NCBI RefSeq assembly: GCF_001292625.1
Contig: NZ_LAJH01000009.1
Coordinates: forward strand, 806,001 to 870,000
DNA length: 64,000 nucleotides
Origin: Shimia sp. SK013
Lineage (GTDB): Bacteria > Pseudomonadota > Alphaproteobacteria > Rhodobacterales > Rhodobacteraceae
Direction: 5' to 3'
The notes under the pieces were generated by a model, which was not told where the DNA came from, did not search any database, and was given only the letters and a program-made list of their open reading frames with translations. Shown here one piece after another: positions 28,918 through 37,100 of the stretch; within the stretch, counting starts at the first letter, position 1; each line of letters begins with the position of its first letter. The position numbers and the translations under genes are program-made.

Positions 28918-29892
28918 TTATTCCGCCGCCAGCTTCTTGGCGCTTGCTTTGATATCGTATCCCTGTGCTGCCATTCGGCGCACAACTTGTCGCGCAATAA
29001 CCTTGTCGCGGCGACTTGCATCCAAACATTGCAGCCCGAAATACCAATAGAGGTATTTGGCATAGACCCGACCGCGCGGTTCCTGCTCAAGTAACACTTG
29101 AAGCTTTTCCGGTGTGCGGGCCACATCCGCGAGGTGGTGAAAATCTGCCTGACCACACAAAATTACCGGTTTGCGGTGCATGTATGCCTCAATCCCCACC
29201 GCCGAGTTTATCGTTACAACCCGTTGGCATTGCGCCAGAATGTCGTGAATGTTTCCTGTCACCACGTGCAGGTCGGAATAGACTTTTTGCATCGCTTCAA
29301 GGCGCTCTCCCAGCATTGGATCACGGTCTTTGGGGTGGGGTTTCACGACCACGGAACCGTCCCAACTCTTGAGCACAGTTTCCAACATGGTCCAGCGGTC
29401 CATGTAAAAGGTTTCTTCCACGTTGCGGTCATCTTCACTTTGGAAAAACACCGCCACGGAATCGTCTGGTATCGTCACCGACTCTTCGGGTTGCGGATAG
29501 CGTGAGCTGCGTTTGTCCATCCACCGCCGCCGTAGCCGACCAAAAAATTTGCGTGCTTTGTCTTCGTCTACTTTGCCCGAAACGAATTTGGTATCCGCAA
29601 TGGATGAAAAGGCGCGAATGCCCAAAGGATCCATGTTCCAGTATGGATACACATACGCCACGCCTGCGTTTAAGACGCGTTCATGCTGTATCCGGCTGTG
29701 GTTAAAAATGTGAAACCAGTCGTCCCGCTCGACCCGCGCCAACGCGTTCTCGCGGTCAATCGCCTCGGCGCGCCACGGCACTCCGATTTCATCGAATCCC
29801 GCCTGTAGCTTTCGGTAAAATGGCAGCATATCCATGCTGTTCGGTGCCAGCCAGCTTTCTGGCAAATGCAGCACCACACCCCGATCAGCCAT
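28918..29892 (-). CDS. Capsule-polysaccharide-biosynthesis-like protein (KpsS-type glycosyltransferase fold)
   Basis: A 324-residue soluble protein resembling capsule biosynthesis proteins of the KpsS/KpsC type. The second half is diagnostic: VVVKPHPKDRDPMLGERLEAM, then VVTINSAVGIEAYMHRKPVILCGQADFH, matching the donor-sugar half of Kdo transferases. The N-terminal part has a DDWFHIFNHSRIQHERVLNAG segment. It is not part of the kps island at 49816-54375. It lies between the rpoH terminator and the Gfo gene. The acceptor is unknown. Confidence 0.8.
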   Translation of the reverse strand: MADRGVVLHLPESWLAPNSMDMLPFYRKLQAGFDEIGVPWRAEAIDRENALARVERDDWFHIFNHSRIQHERVLNAGVAYVYPYWNMDPLGIRAFSSIADTKFVSGKVDEDKARKFFGRLRRRWMDKRSSRYPQPEESVTIPDDSVAVFFQSEDDRNVEETFYMDRWTMLETVLKSWDGSVVVKPHPKDRDPMLGERLEAMQKVYSDLHVVTGNIHDILAQCQRVVTINSAVGIEAYMHRKPVILCGQADFHHLADVARTPEKLQVLLEQEPRGRVYAKYLYWYFGLQCLDASRRDKVIARQVVRRMAAQGYDIKASAKKLAAE

Positions 29893-29904
29893 TGATTCTG
29901 CTCA

Positions 29905-29937
29905 TAAAAATGCCTCTCCCGTTCGCACGGAAGAGGC
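29905..29937 (-). terminator. Rho-independent terminator after rpoH
   Basis: Minus-strand hairpin, arms GCCTCT/AGAGGC and CCGT/ACGG separated by one mismatch, tetraloop, followed by ATTTTTAT. It starts 35 bases after the rpoH stop. Confidence 0.75.
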
Positions 29938-29971
29938 TAAACTGTTTCCTGACATACGCCAAGAGCGTGTC

Positions 29972-30868
29972 TTAATGATTTGCGAGCATTCCTTTGGTCG
30001 CCGCCAATTCGCGCATACGCTTTTGCAGCTTTTCAAAGGCACGCACCTCGATCTGGCGAATACGCTCACGGCTCACGCCGTACTGTCCGCTCAGGTCTTC
30101 TAGCGTGACGACTTTCTCCGCCAAACGGCGTTGAGTCAGGATGTCTTTTTCGCGATCATTCAGAACTGCCATCGCTTCCGCCAATAGCTCGCGACGCGCG
30201 TTAAGCTCGTTTTTGGCCTCATAATCTCCCGCCTGATCGGCGTCTTCATCCTCAAGCCAGTCCTGCCATTGCATGGTGCCTTCGCCGTCGGAGCCGACCT
30301 GCGCATTCAGGGACGCGTCGCCGCCCGACATGCGTCGGTTCATCGAAATCACCTCGGTTTCGGTCACGCCCAAGTCATTGGCAATGCGGGCCACGTTTTC
30401 GGGGCGCAAATCGCCCTCTTCCAACGCACCAATACGGGCTTTGGCCTTACGCAGGTTGAAAAACAGCTTCTTTTGCGCAGATGTCGTGCCCAGTTTCACC
30501 ATCGACCACGACCGCAGGACGTATTCCTGAATGCTGGCGCGAATCCACCACATGGCGTAGGTCGCCAGACGGAAGCCTTTTTCCGGGTCAAAGCGTTTGA
30601 CGGCCTGCATCAGGCCGACGTTGGCCTCAGAAATCACTTCGGCTTGCGGCAAGCCATAGCCGCGATAACCCATCGCGATCTTGGCTGCGAGACGCAGGTG
30701 AGATGTCACCATTTTGTGAGCGGATTCAGCGTCTTGCTCTTCCACCCAGCGTTTGGCGAGCATGTATTCTTCTTCCGGCTCAAGAAGGGGAAATTTGCGG
30801 ATTTCCTGCAGATAACGGTTCAGACCGCCTTCTGGTGTTGGGGCCGGCAGGTTTGCATAGTTTGCCAT
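29972..30868 (-). CDS. rpoH: RNA polymerase heat-shock sigma factor RpoH
   Basis: Sigma-32-type factor, 298 residues. Region 2 shows RWVEEQDAESAHKMVTSHLRLAAKIAMGYRGYGLPQAEVISEANVGLMQAVKRFDPEKGFRLATYAMWWIRASIQEYVLRSW, including the RpoH-box neighbourhood FFNLRKAK; region 4 ends with [29 protein letters not shown] stands 6 bases before the ATG at 30868, so this start is firm over 30892. Many roseobacters carry two rpoH genes; only one is in this window. Confidence 0.96.
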   Translation of the reverse strand: MANYANLPAPTPEGGLNRYLQEIRKFPLLEPEEEYMLAKRWVEEQDAESAHKMVTSHLRLAAKIAMGYRGYGLPQAEVISEANVGLMQAVKRFDPEKGFRLATYAMWWIRASIQEYVLRSWSMVKLGTTSAQKKLFFNLRKAKARIGALEEGDLRPENVARIANDLGVTETEVISMNRRMSGGDASLNAQVGSDGEGTMQWQDWLEDEDADQAGDYEAKNELNARRELLAEAMAVLNDREKDILTQRRLAEKVVTLEDLSGQYGVSRERIRQIEVRAFEKLQKRMRELAATKGMLANH

Positions 30869-31092
30869 CTGTGTCCTCCCTCCGAGTAACAAGTGCCATA
30901 ATGTTTATATCGTTAACATCTATTTAGTCAGCGCTAACAGGCTTTCAATGGCACGGGCGGATTTTCTCTTCAAAAGGTTAAGATTTTTTCTGCACCTGCA
31001 CCACAGGCATTTCTGTGCTTTTGCGCGCATGTGCAGTTTATTGCCGATGACACCAAAACTGCGCCCTGATCCTTGCGCACCCGAAAGACGGT

Positions 31093-32127
31093 TTAACCCG
31101 CGCCTGCGCTCAGCGCCGTGATAAGCGTGGTCATATCCTCAGGCATCTCTGCCTCAAACCGCAGATCTTCTCCTGTTACCGGATGCACAAATCCCAACAC
31201 AGCGGCGTGCAGCGCCTGTCGCGAAAATGTCTTTGCTGCTTCAAGCCCTGCCGCGCCGATGGCTTTTTCGGCCAGCTTGCGTCGCCCGCCATACACCGGA
31301 TCGCCAATCAAGCCGTGTCCGGCGTGGGTCAAATGTACGCGAATCTGATGCGTGCGACCGGTTTCAAGCCAACACTCCACCAATGCGGCCACTGCTGGCG
31401 CGCCGAACGGCTCAACAATGCGCACCCGTGTCACCGCATGTCGGCCGCCTTCAAACAGCACCGCCTGACGCTGACGGTCGGTCTTGTGGCGGGCCAGATG
31501 GGTGGTGATTTTCATGATATTGCCGGGCTCAAAATTCACCCCGCGCACGCCGCGTAAGCGCGGATCGTTGGCATCAGGCACCCCGTAGCAGACCGCGCGG
31601 TAGTAACGTTCGACCGCGTGGGCGGCGAATTGATCGGCCAACCCCTGATGCGCGGCATCAGATTTGGCTACGACCAGCAACCCACTGGTTTCCTTGTCAA
31701 TTCTATGAACTATTCCGGGACGCTTCATGCCTCCGACACCAGACAAGCTGTCACCACAGTGATGCAGCAGCGCGTTGACCAACGTGCCATTTGGCGTACC
31801 GGGCGCGGGGTGAACCACCATGCCTGTGGGCTTGTTGATCACAATGAGATCATCGTCTTCCCAAATCACATCCAGAGGGATGTCTTCAGGGCCGATGTGG
31901 CTTTCTTCGGCCTGCGGCACCGCGATCTCGACGGCTTCGCCACCCGCAACCTTGGCTTTGGGATCGCGCACCACAATGCCGTCCACTTTGACGGCACCTT
32001 CAACCAGCAATTTCGCCAGCCGTGTGCGCGACAGAGTCGCCTCCACTGGCACATTCAGCGAAAGCGCCTTATCAAGACGCTTGGGCGGGTTTTCCGCGAT
32101 CACGAAAGTAACAAAGGCTTCAGCCAT
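31093..32127 (-). CDS. rluD: RluA/RluD-family ribosomal RNA pseudouridine synthase
   Basis: Makes pseudouridines in 23S rRNA (RluD type acts at 1911/1915/1917). The 344-residue protein has an N-terminal S4 domain (KRLDKALSLNVPVEATLSRTRLAKLLVEG) and the catalytic core with the motif RPGIVHRIDKETSGLLVVAKSD, where the Asp of HRIDKET is the nucleophile, plus GRTHQIRVHLTHAGHGLIGDPVYGG. The start is the ATG at 32127, which shares two bases with the divergent ATG of the next gene; the frame continues to 32364 only within that gene's shadow. RluD versus RluC/A is by resemblance. Confidence 0.9.
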   Translation of the reverse strand: MAEAFVTFVIAENPPKRLDKALSLNVPVEATLSRTRLAKLLVEGAVKVDGIVVRDPKAKVAGGEAVEIAVPQAEESHIGPEDIPLDVIWEDDDLIVINKPTGMVVHPAPGTPNGTLVNALLHHCGDSLSGVGGMKRPGIVHRIDKETSGLLVVAKSDAAHQGLADQFAAHAVERYYRAVCYGVPDANDPRLRGVRGVNFEPGNIMKITTHLARHKTDRQRQAVLFEGGRHAVTRVRIVEPFGAPAVAALVECWLETGRTHQIRVHLTHAGHGLIGDPVYGGRRKLAEKAIGAAGLEAAKTFSRQALHAAVLGFVHPVTGEDLRFEAEMPEDMTTLITALSAGAG

Positions 32128-32419
32128 GACAGATGCTCCGGACCCGATCGAGCCAGCCAACCTGCGGTTTTTGCGGTTGCTGGTCACAGGCTTGACGACG
32201 GTGATGATTGTCGGGCTTGTAACCGTGGTCGCGCTGATTGTCATGCGCTTCCGTGACGACGGGCCAATCCTTCCGGAAGAGATCACTTTGCCCGACGGCG
32301 TGGCGGTGCAGGCTGTGACCACCGGTGACGGCTGGTACGCACTGGTGACGGATGACGACCGCATCCTGATTTACGACCGCATCACCGGCGCGTTGCGTCA
32401 GGAAGTGGTGCTGGACTAA
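32126..32419 (+). CDS. DUF6476-like single-pass membrane protein
   Basis: A 97-residue protein with one transmembrane helix (residues ~14-40) and a C-terminal periplasmic or cytoplasmic part ending DDDRILIYDRITGALRQEVVLD, which looks like one beta-propeller-style hairpin. It resembles DUF6476, of unknown function. AAAGG lies 8 bases before the ATG. The ATG overlaps the divergent rluD ATG (sequence CATG), so both ribosome sites and probably both promoters lie within the opposite gene. Confidence 0.75.
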   Translation: MTDAPDPIEPANLRFLRLLVTGLTTVMIVGLVTVVALIVMRFRDDGPILPEEITLPDGVAVQAVTTGDGWYALVTDDDRILIYDRITGALRQEVVLD

Positions 32420-32436
32420 GGCGCGCCTGACCTTAG
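32416..32436. terminator. Small hairpin spanning both convergent stop codons
   Basis: CTAAGG and CCTTAG pair across a 9-base loop; the stem contains the stop of the DUF6476 gene and the stop of the cyclase gene. Six pairs and no T-run, so its effect is uncertain. Confidence 0.3.
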
Positions 32437-34160
32437 ACAGCAAGTGTTTCTTCTTCGCTGAATGACGCGCGATAGACTGGCACCGGATCGGCGTATCCTT
32501 TGAGGTCAACCGCCGGACGCGCGTCCAATGCGACGCCTTCGTCCACCAAATCCGTTGTCGCACGATCCACAAGCACCTCCCATGGGCCTGCTTTGGAACA
32601 CAGGCGTGCAGCGAGATTCACGGTGGAGCCCAGCACGGTATAATCCATCCGTTCCCTTGCGCCCATTGCGCCAATCACCACCGCGCCGGACGCAATGCCG
32701 ATGCCCACGGCCAATTCGCGCCCCGTTTGGGCGCCAAAGCTCTCGGCCAGCGCTTCCTTGATTTCGACACCACAGCGCACGGCGCGGTCTTCTTTGTCCT
32801 CGCCCACAAACATCGCCATCAATTCATCGCCGACAAATTTGTCGATGTCTCCGCCGTGGCGCACGACAATGGCTGACTGGATCTCGAAATAGCGGTTCAG
32901 CACCTCGATCACTTCTTCCGGCGTCACAGTCTCCGAAAACGCGGTATAACCGCGAATATCGGAGAACAGCATTGTCACCTCGCGCCGCTCCCCGCCGCGC
33001 TTGATGCCTGCGCCGTCACGGGCCTGAATGGCGGACACAGTTTCGTGGCTGACAAACTTCATCAACTCCATACGTTCGCTAAGCTGGCCAGCCATGGTGT
33101 TCACCCGCGCTGCCAGATCGCCAATTTCGTCGCGGCTTTTGACCCGATCCACGCGCGCGCTGTAATCCCCTTCGCCAATTGCGTCCGCCACGCGCCCGAT
33201 TTTCAGGATTGGACCGGTCAGGCCTTTGGAGAAAATCAGCGCAGCTGCCGACGCCGCCGCAAAGCCCAGCGCGCCGACCATCACGATGCGACGCATCATT
33301 TCCGCGATCACCGCATAGGCGCTTTCTTCACTAAGTTCGGTTATAACCGCCCAGGGAAACCATTCGGGAAAGGCATAAGCCCCAAGCATGTCCGTGCCGT
33401 CGGGCCGCCTGTAGGTCTGAAGCGCGTCGGCCCGTGCTCCCGCCACAATCAGTGGCATGGCAGACGCGACAATTGCGCGTTGGTTCATAACTTCGGGATC
33501 ATCTACCAACGCGGTGCGGCCCGCGTGATCCACGATGGTGATTTCGCCACGCTGGTTGAACGGATGGCGCGACACCGTGCGCCGCAACGCGCCAAGATTG
33601 ATACGGGCTGCCAGAGTTAATTCTCGTCCCGCAATTTTGCTTTCCATTGGCAGAGCCAGCGTCGCGACCCAATCACCGGTTTCCCGGATTTGGCTGATCA
33701 GCGGTCGGCCAAATTGGCCTGTGCCTTTGATGTTGGCGATCAGTTCCGGGCTTGCAGCCAGTGTGGTGACCGGATCAAGCCCTTCTGCGGCAAGCGCTTC
33801 GCCAAAAGTCTGATCGCTTACCACCATGGGAATATCAGAACCTTCAACGCTTAACTGCAGCGCCACGACCCCTTCCAATTGCTCCATGCCCTGCGTCAGC
33901 AGCGAGACCTTTTGCGCCACGTCCAGATCCGGATTGTCCACGCCGGAACGGATCACCATCAAAGGCGCAAGCCAACGCCCTTGATACATACTGTCGAACT
34001 CGCTGCGCACCTGTGCGGCGACGCCTGTCAGGTCTTCGTTCACGGCGCTTTTGAGTTCATCGCGTGCGATGCGCACAAGGTTTTCCCCCACCAACGCCAG
34101 CGGCACAACGGCCACAAGTGCTGCAAACAGGAAGAACTTGAGCGGTAGCGGGAAACGCAT
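32433..34160 (-). CDS. Membrane class III adenylate/guanylate cyclase with extracellular sensor and HAMP
   Basis: A 575-residue signalling enzyme. N-terminal helix (~5-24), a large periplasmic Cache-like sensor (~30-280), a second helix (~288-310), HAMP (~311-363) and a class III cyclase domain (~390-560). Catalytic residues are present: LFSDIRGYTAFSE and GDIDKFVGDELMAMF supply the metal aspartates, and YTVLGSTVNLAARL the substrate and transition-state residues. cAMP is the likelier product. The ATG overlaps the PKD gene stop by one base (TGATG), tying it to the secreted repeat protein. Confidence 0.92.
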   Translation of the reverse strand: MRFPLPLKFFLFAALVAVVPLALVGENLVRIARDELKSAVNEDLTGVAAQVRSEFDSMYQGRWLAPLMVIRSGVDNPDLDVAQKVSLLTQGMEQLEGVVALQLSVEGSDIPMVVSDQTFGEALAAEGLDPVTTLAASPELIANIKGTGQFGRPLISQIRETGDWVATLALPMESKIAGRELTLAARINLGALRRTVSRHPFNQRGEITIVDHAGRTALVDDPEVMNQRAIVASAMPLIVAGARADALQTYRRPDGTDMLGAYAFPEWFPWAVITELSEESAYAVIAEMMRRIVMVGALGFAAASAAALIFSKGLTGPILKIGRVADAIGEGDYSARVDRVKSRDEIGDLAARVNTMAGQLSERMELMKFVSHETVSAIQARDGAGIKRGGERREVTMLFSDIRGYTAFSETVTPEEVIEVLNRYFEIQSAIVVRHGGDIDKFVGDELMAMFVGEDKEDRAVRCGVEIKEALAESFGAQTGRELAVGIGIASGAVVIGAMGARERMDYTVLGSTVNLAARLCSKAGPWEVLVDRATTDLVDEGVALDARPAVDLKGYADPVPVYRASFSEEETLAV

Positions 34161-37100
34161 CAATTGCTGCCTTCACGCGCTGTGGCTTTGATCAGCGCGG
34201 TGTCTGTGCTGACACCACAGCTAAGCCCGCTGCTGTCTCGTGCCGTCACCGTGACCGTATAGTCACCCGCACTGGCATACCGGTGCCGCGCCACAGCTCC
34301 AGACAGGCTGGTGCCATCGCCAAAGTCCCAATCGATCAGCAGCCCCTGCCCGTCCGGATCACGCGCAGCGCTGGCGTCAAACCGCAACACATCATGCGCG
34401 GCGCCCACTGGCGTGGATTGGTTCGCCCCGGCGTCCACCACTGGCGCACTGTTGACCAGAACCCGCGCCATGTCCTGACCCGTGTTGCAGGTTGCGCCAC
34501 TGTCATCGACAACGCTCAGGGTCACATCAACCGGGCCTGTGGCGCCAAAGCTGCGTGTGACTTCGGCGCCGCGCAGTTCCACGCCGTCCGAAAATGTCCA
34601 GATGTGGTTGGTGATCTTGCCATCCGCATCATACCCACCGGCGCTGAAAACCACGTCTTCATCGGCACAGACGACACGATCCGGCCCCGCATCAGCCTCC
34701 GGCACCGCATTAACACGTGCGTATACCTCCTCGCGGTAAACCGAATTCGCCAACCCGCGCCCGTCATCTGTGGTCACCGCCACCGGATAAAGCCCCGGCT
34801 TGGCAAAGACATGCTCCACCGCGACCCCGGTGTCGGTCTGCCCGTCGCCAAACGCCCAGTTGACCGCGACACCCTCCGCAGCGGTCACTTGCCAGCTGCG
34901 TGGTGTGTTCGCACAAAGCGCGGGCGGCGTATCCAACCCGGCAATCGGCACCGGATTGACCGTGACTTGCCGCGCCGCCACCGCGACCGAATTGGCCACG
35001 CCCGCATCGTCCATAACCTCAAGGGTCAACGCATAGGTGCCGGCCTTTTCATAGCGGTGGTGTCCCGCAACCCCAGTCGACGTGCTGCCGTCGCCAAAGT
35101 CCCACAGGTAGCGCGTGATCACCCCGTCCTGATCGAGCGACCCGCCAGCGTCAAACGACACCAAAGCGCCCACTGCGACGCTTTCGGGTCCATCAATCGC
35201 GGGCTGGGGCGCTGCGTTAACCACAATCTTGTGGCGGCTGACCAATTGCCCGCAGTCCTGCGTGCCGCCCTCAAGTTTGGTGGTCAATGTCACCAGATAT
35301 TCACCCGGTGCATCAAACACATGGTTGGCGTTTTGTCCTGACGCGTTTGCACCGTCGGAAAACTGCCAGTCAAACGCCACTGGATCGCCGGTTCCTGCGG
35401 CCTCACCCAGCTTGGCGAAAAACGCCACTGCCTCGCCGACCGGCGCGCGTTCGACGGCCACAATCGTTTGGCTGCGCGCAGGCAGCACCTCGACCGTCAC
35501 GGTGTCTGTGTCCAGCGGGCTGCATTGACCAACCGCGTCGCCCGTTATGGTCAGTGTCACGGAATAGGTGCCTGCGCGTTCAAAGCTTTTGACCGGCGAC
35601 GCGCCACTGGCGCGGCTGCCATCACCAAAGGTCCACTCAAATCCATTCACCGATCCATCCGCATCGGTGGAGCCGCTGCCATCCATGCGCACTTCTTGAT
35701 TGACGCACACCCGCATATCCGGCCCCGCGTTGGCAATCGGCCCCTCTTGCACGATGACCGCAATCCGGTCGCGATCGCTGCCACGGCTTGAGCCGCTTTC
35801 ATCCGCCACCGACAATGTCACCGGATATGTGCCCGGCATTTCATAGGTCTTGGTCGGGTTGATGATGTCAGACCCCGTGCCATCGCCAAAGTTCCAGTTG
35901 TACTGCAGCAGATCGCCATCCGCGTCCGCACTTTGAGAACCATCAAACAGGATCGACTCGCCTGAACACACATCACGGTTGCCACCGGCATGTGCCACAG
36001 GTGCTGCGTTGATGATCACTGTGGTTGCGTCAATGTCGCTGGCATTGCTAAGACCAGATCCGTCGTCCACCCGCAACGTCACAGGAAAGCGCCCCGCCCT
36101 TGGGAACACATGCGCCACTTCACGACCAAACATCTGCTGCGATCCATCGCCAAAGTCCCACTGATAGACAAGGTTGTCCCCATCCGCGTCGCTTGAGCCG
36201 CCCGCATCCAGCGTCACAAGCATTTGGTCGGTATCGATTACAGGACCTGCTTCGGCTTCGGGGCGATGGTTGACCTGAATGACAACACTGTCTTGGGCTG
36301 TCGCATTGGCCACGCCGCTGTCGTCGCGTACAATCAGGCGGGCGTTAAAAACGCCAGCCGAGGGCCACGCGCGTTCAACTACGCTGGCTTCAAGCGGGGA
36401 TTGCAGATCGTCAAATTCCCAACTGTATCCCGCCAGTTGACCGTCGCGATCAAACGACCCGGTGGCGTCAAAAGACACGCTTTCATCCGGGGCAACGCGA
36501 ATATTGGGACCGGCGACTGCCACAGGCTGATCGTTGACCGTGATCAACACTTCGCTTTCGTCACCCGCGCCGCCGCCCACAAAATCATCGGTCACGGCAA
36601 GCATCACACGATGCAGTCCCGGTTGATCAAAACTGTGCGCCGCACGCACGCCGGTCTTGGAGCTGCCATCCGTGAACGACCAGACGTAATCTACCACCCG
36701 ACCGTCGGGATCAAGTGACGCCCCCGCATCCAGCACAAACTCTTCGCCCGGCGCCACCGTCAATGCAGGGCCCGCATCCGAAATCGGCGCGGCGTTCACC
36801 ACCACTTTCATCGTGTCGCGATGGGTGCTTTGTGGCGCACCGCTGTCATCTTGCACGGTCAAAGCCACATCATAAGTGCCGGGCCGTGCAAAGCTGTGCA
36901 CAGGACGTGGTCCCTGTCCCGTGCGTCCATCGCCAAAGTCCCAAAGGTATTGCGCGATCTGCCCGTCGATGTCGCGTGAGGCGCCACCGTCAAACTGCAC
37001 ATCAGAGGTTGTCACAAACTGATCCACTCCAGCGTCCGCCACGGGCCTTGTATTGACGATCACCTCGTAGGCCACTTGTTGAGTGGCCGAAGTGGTACCG

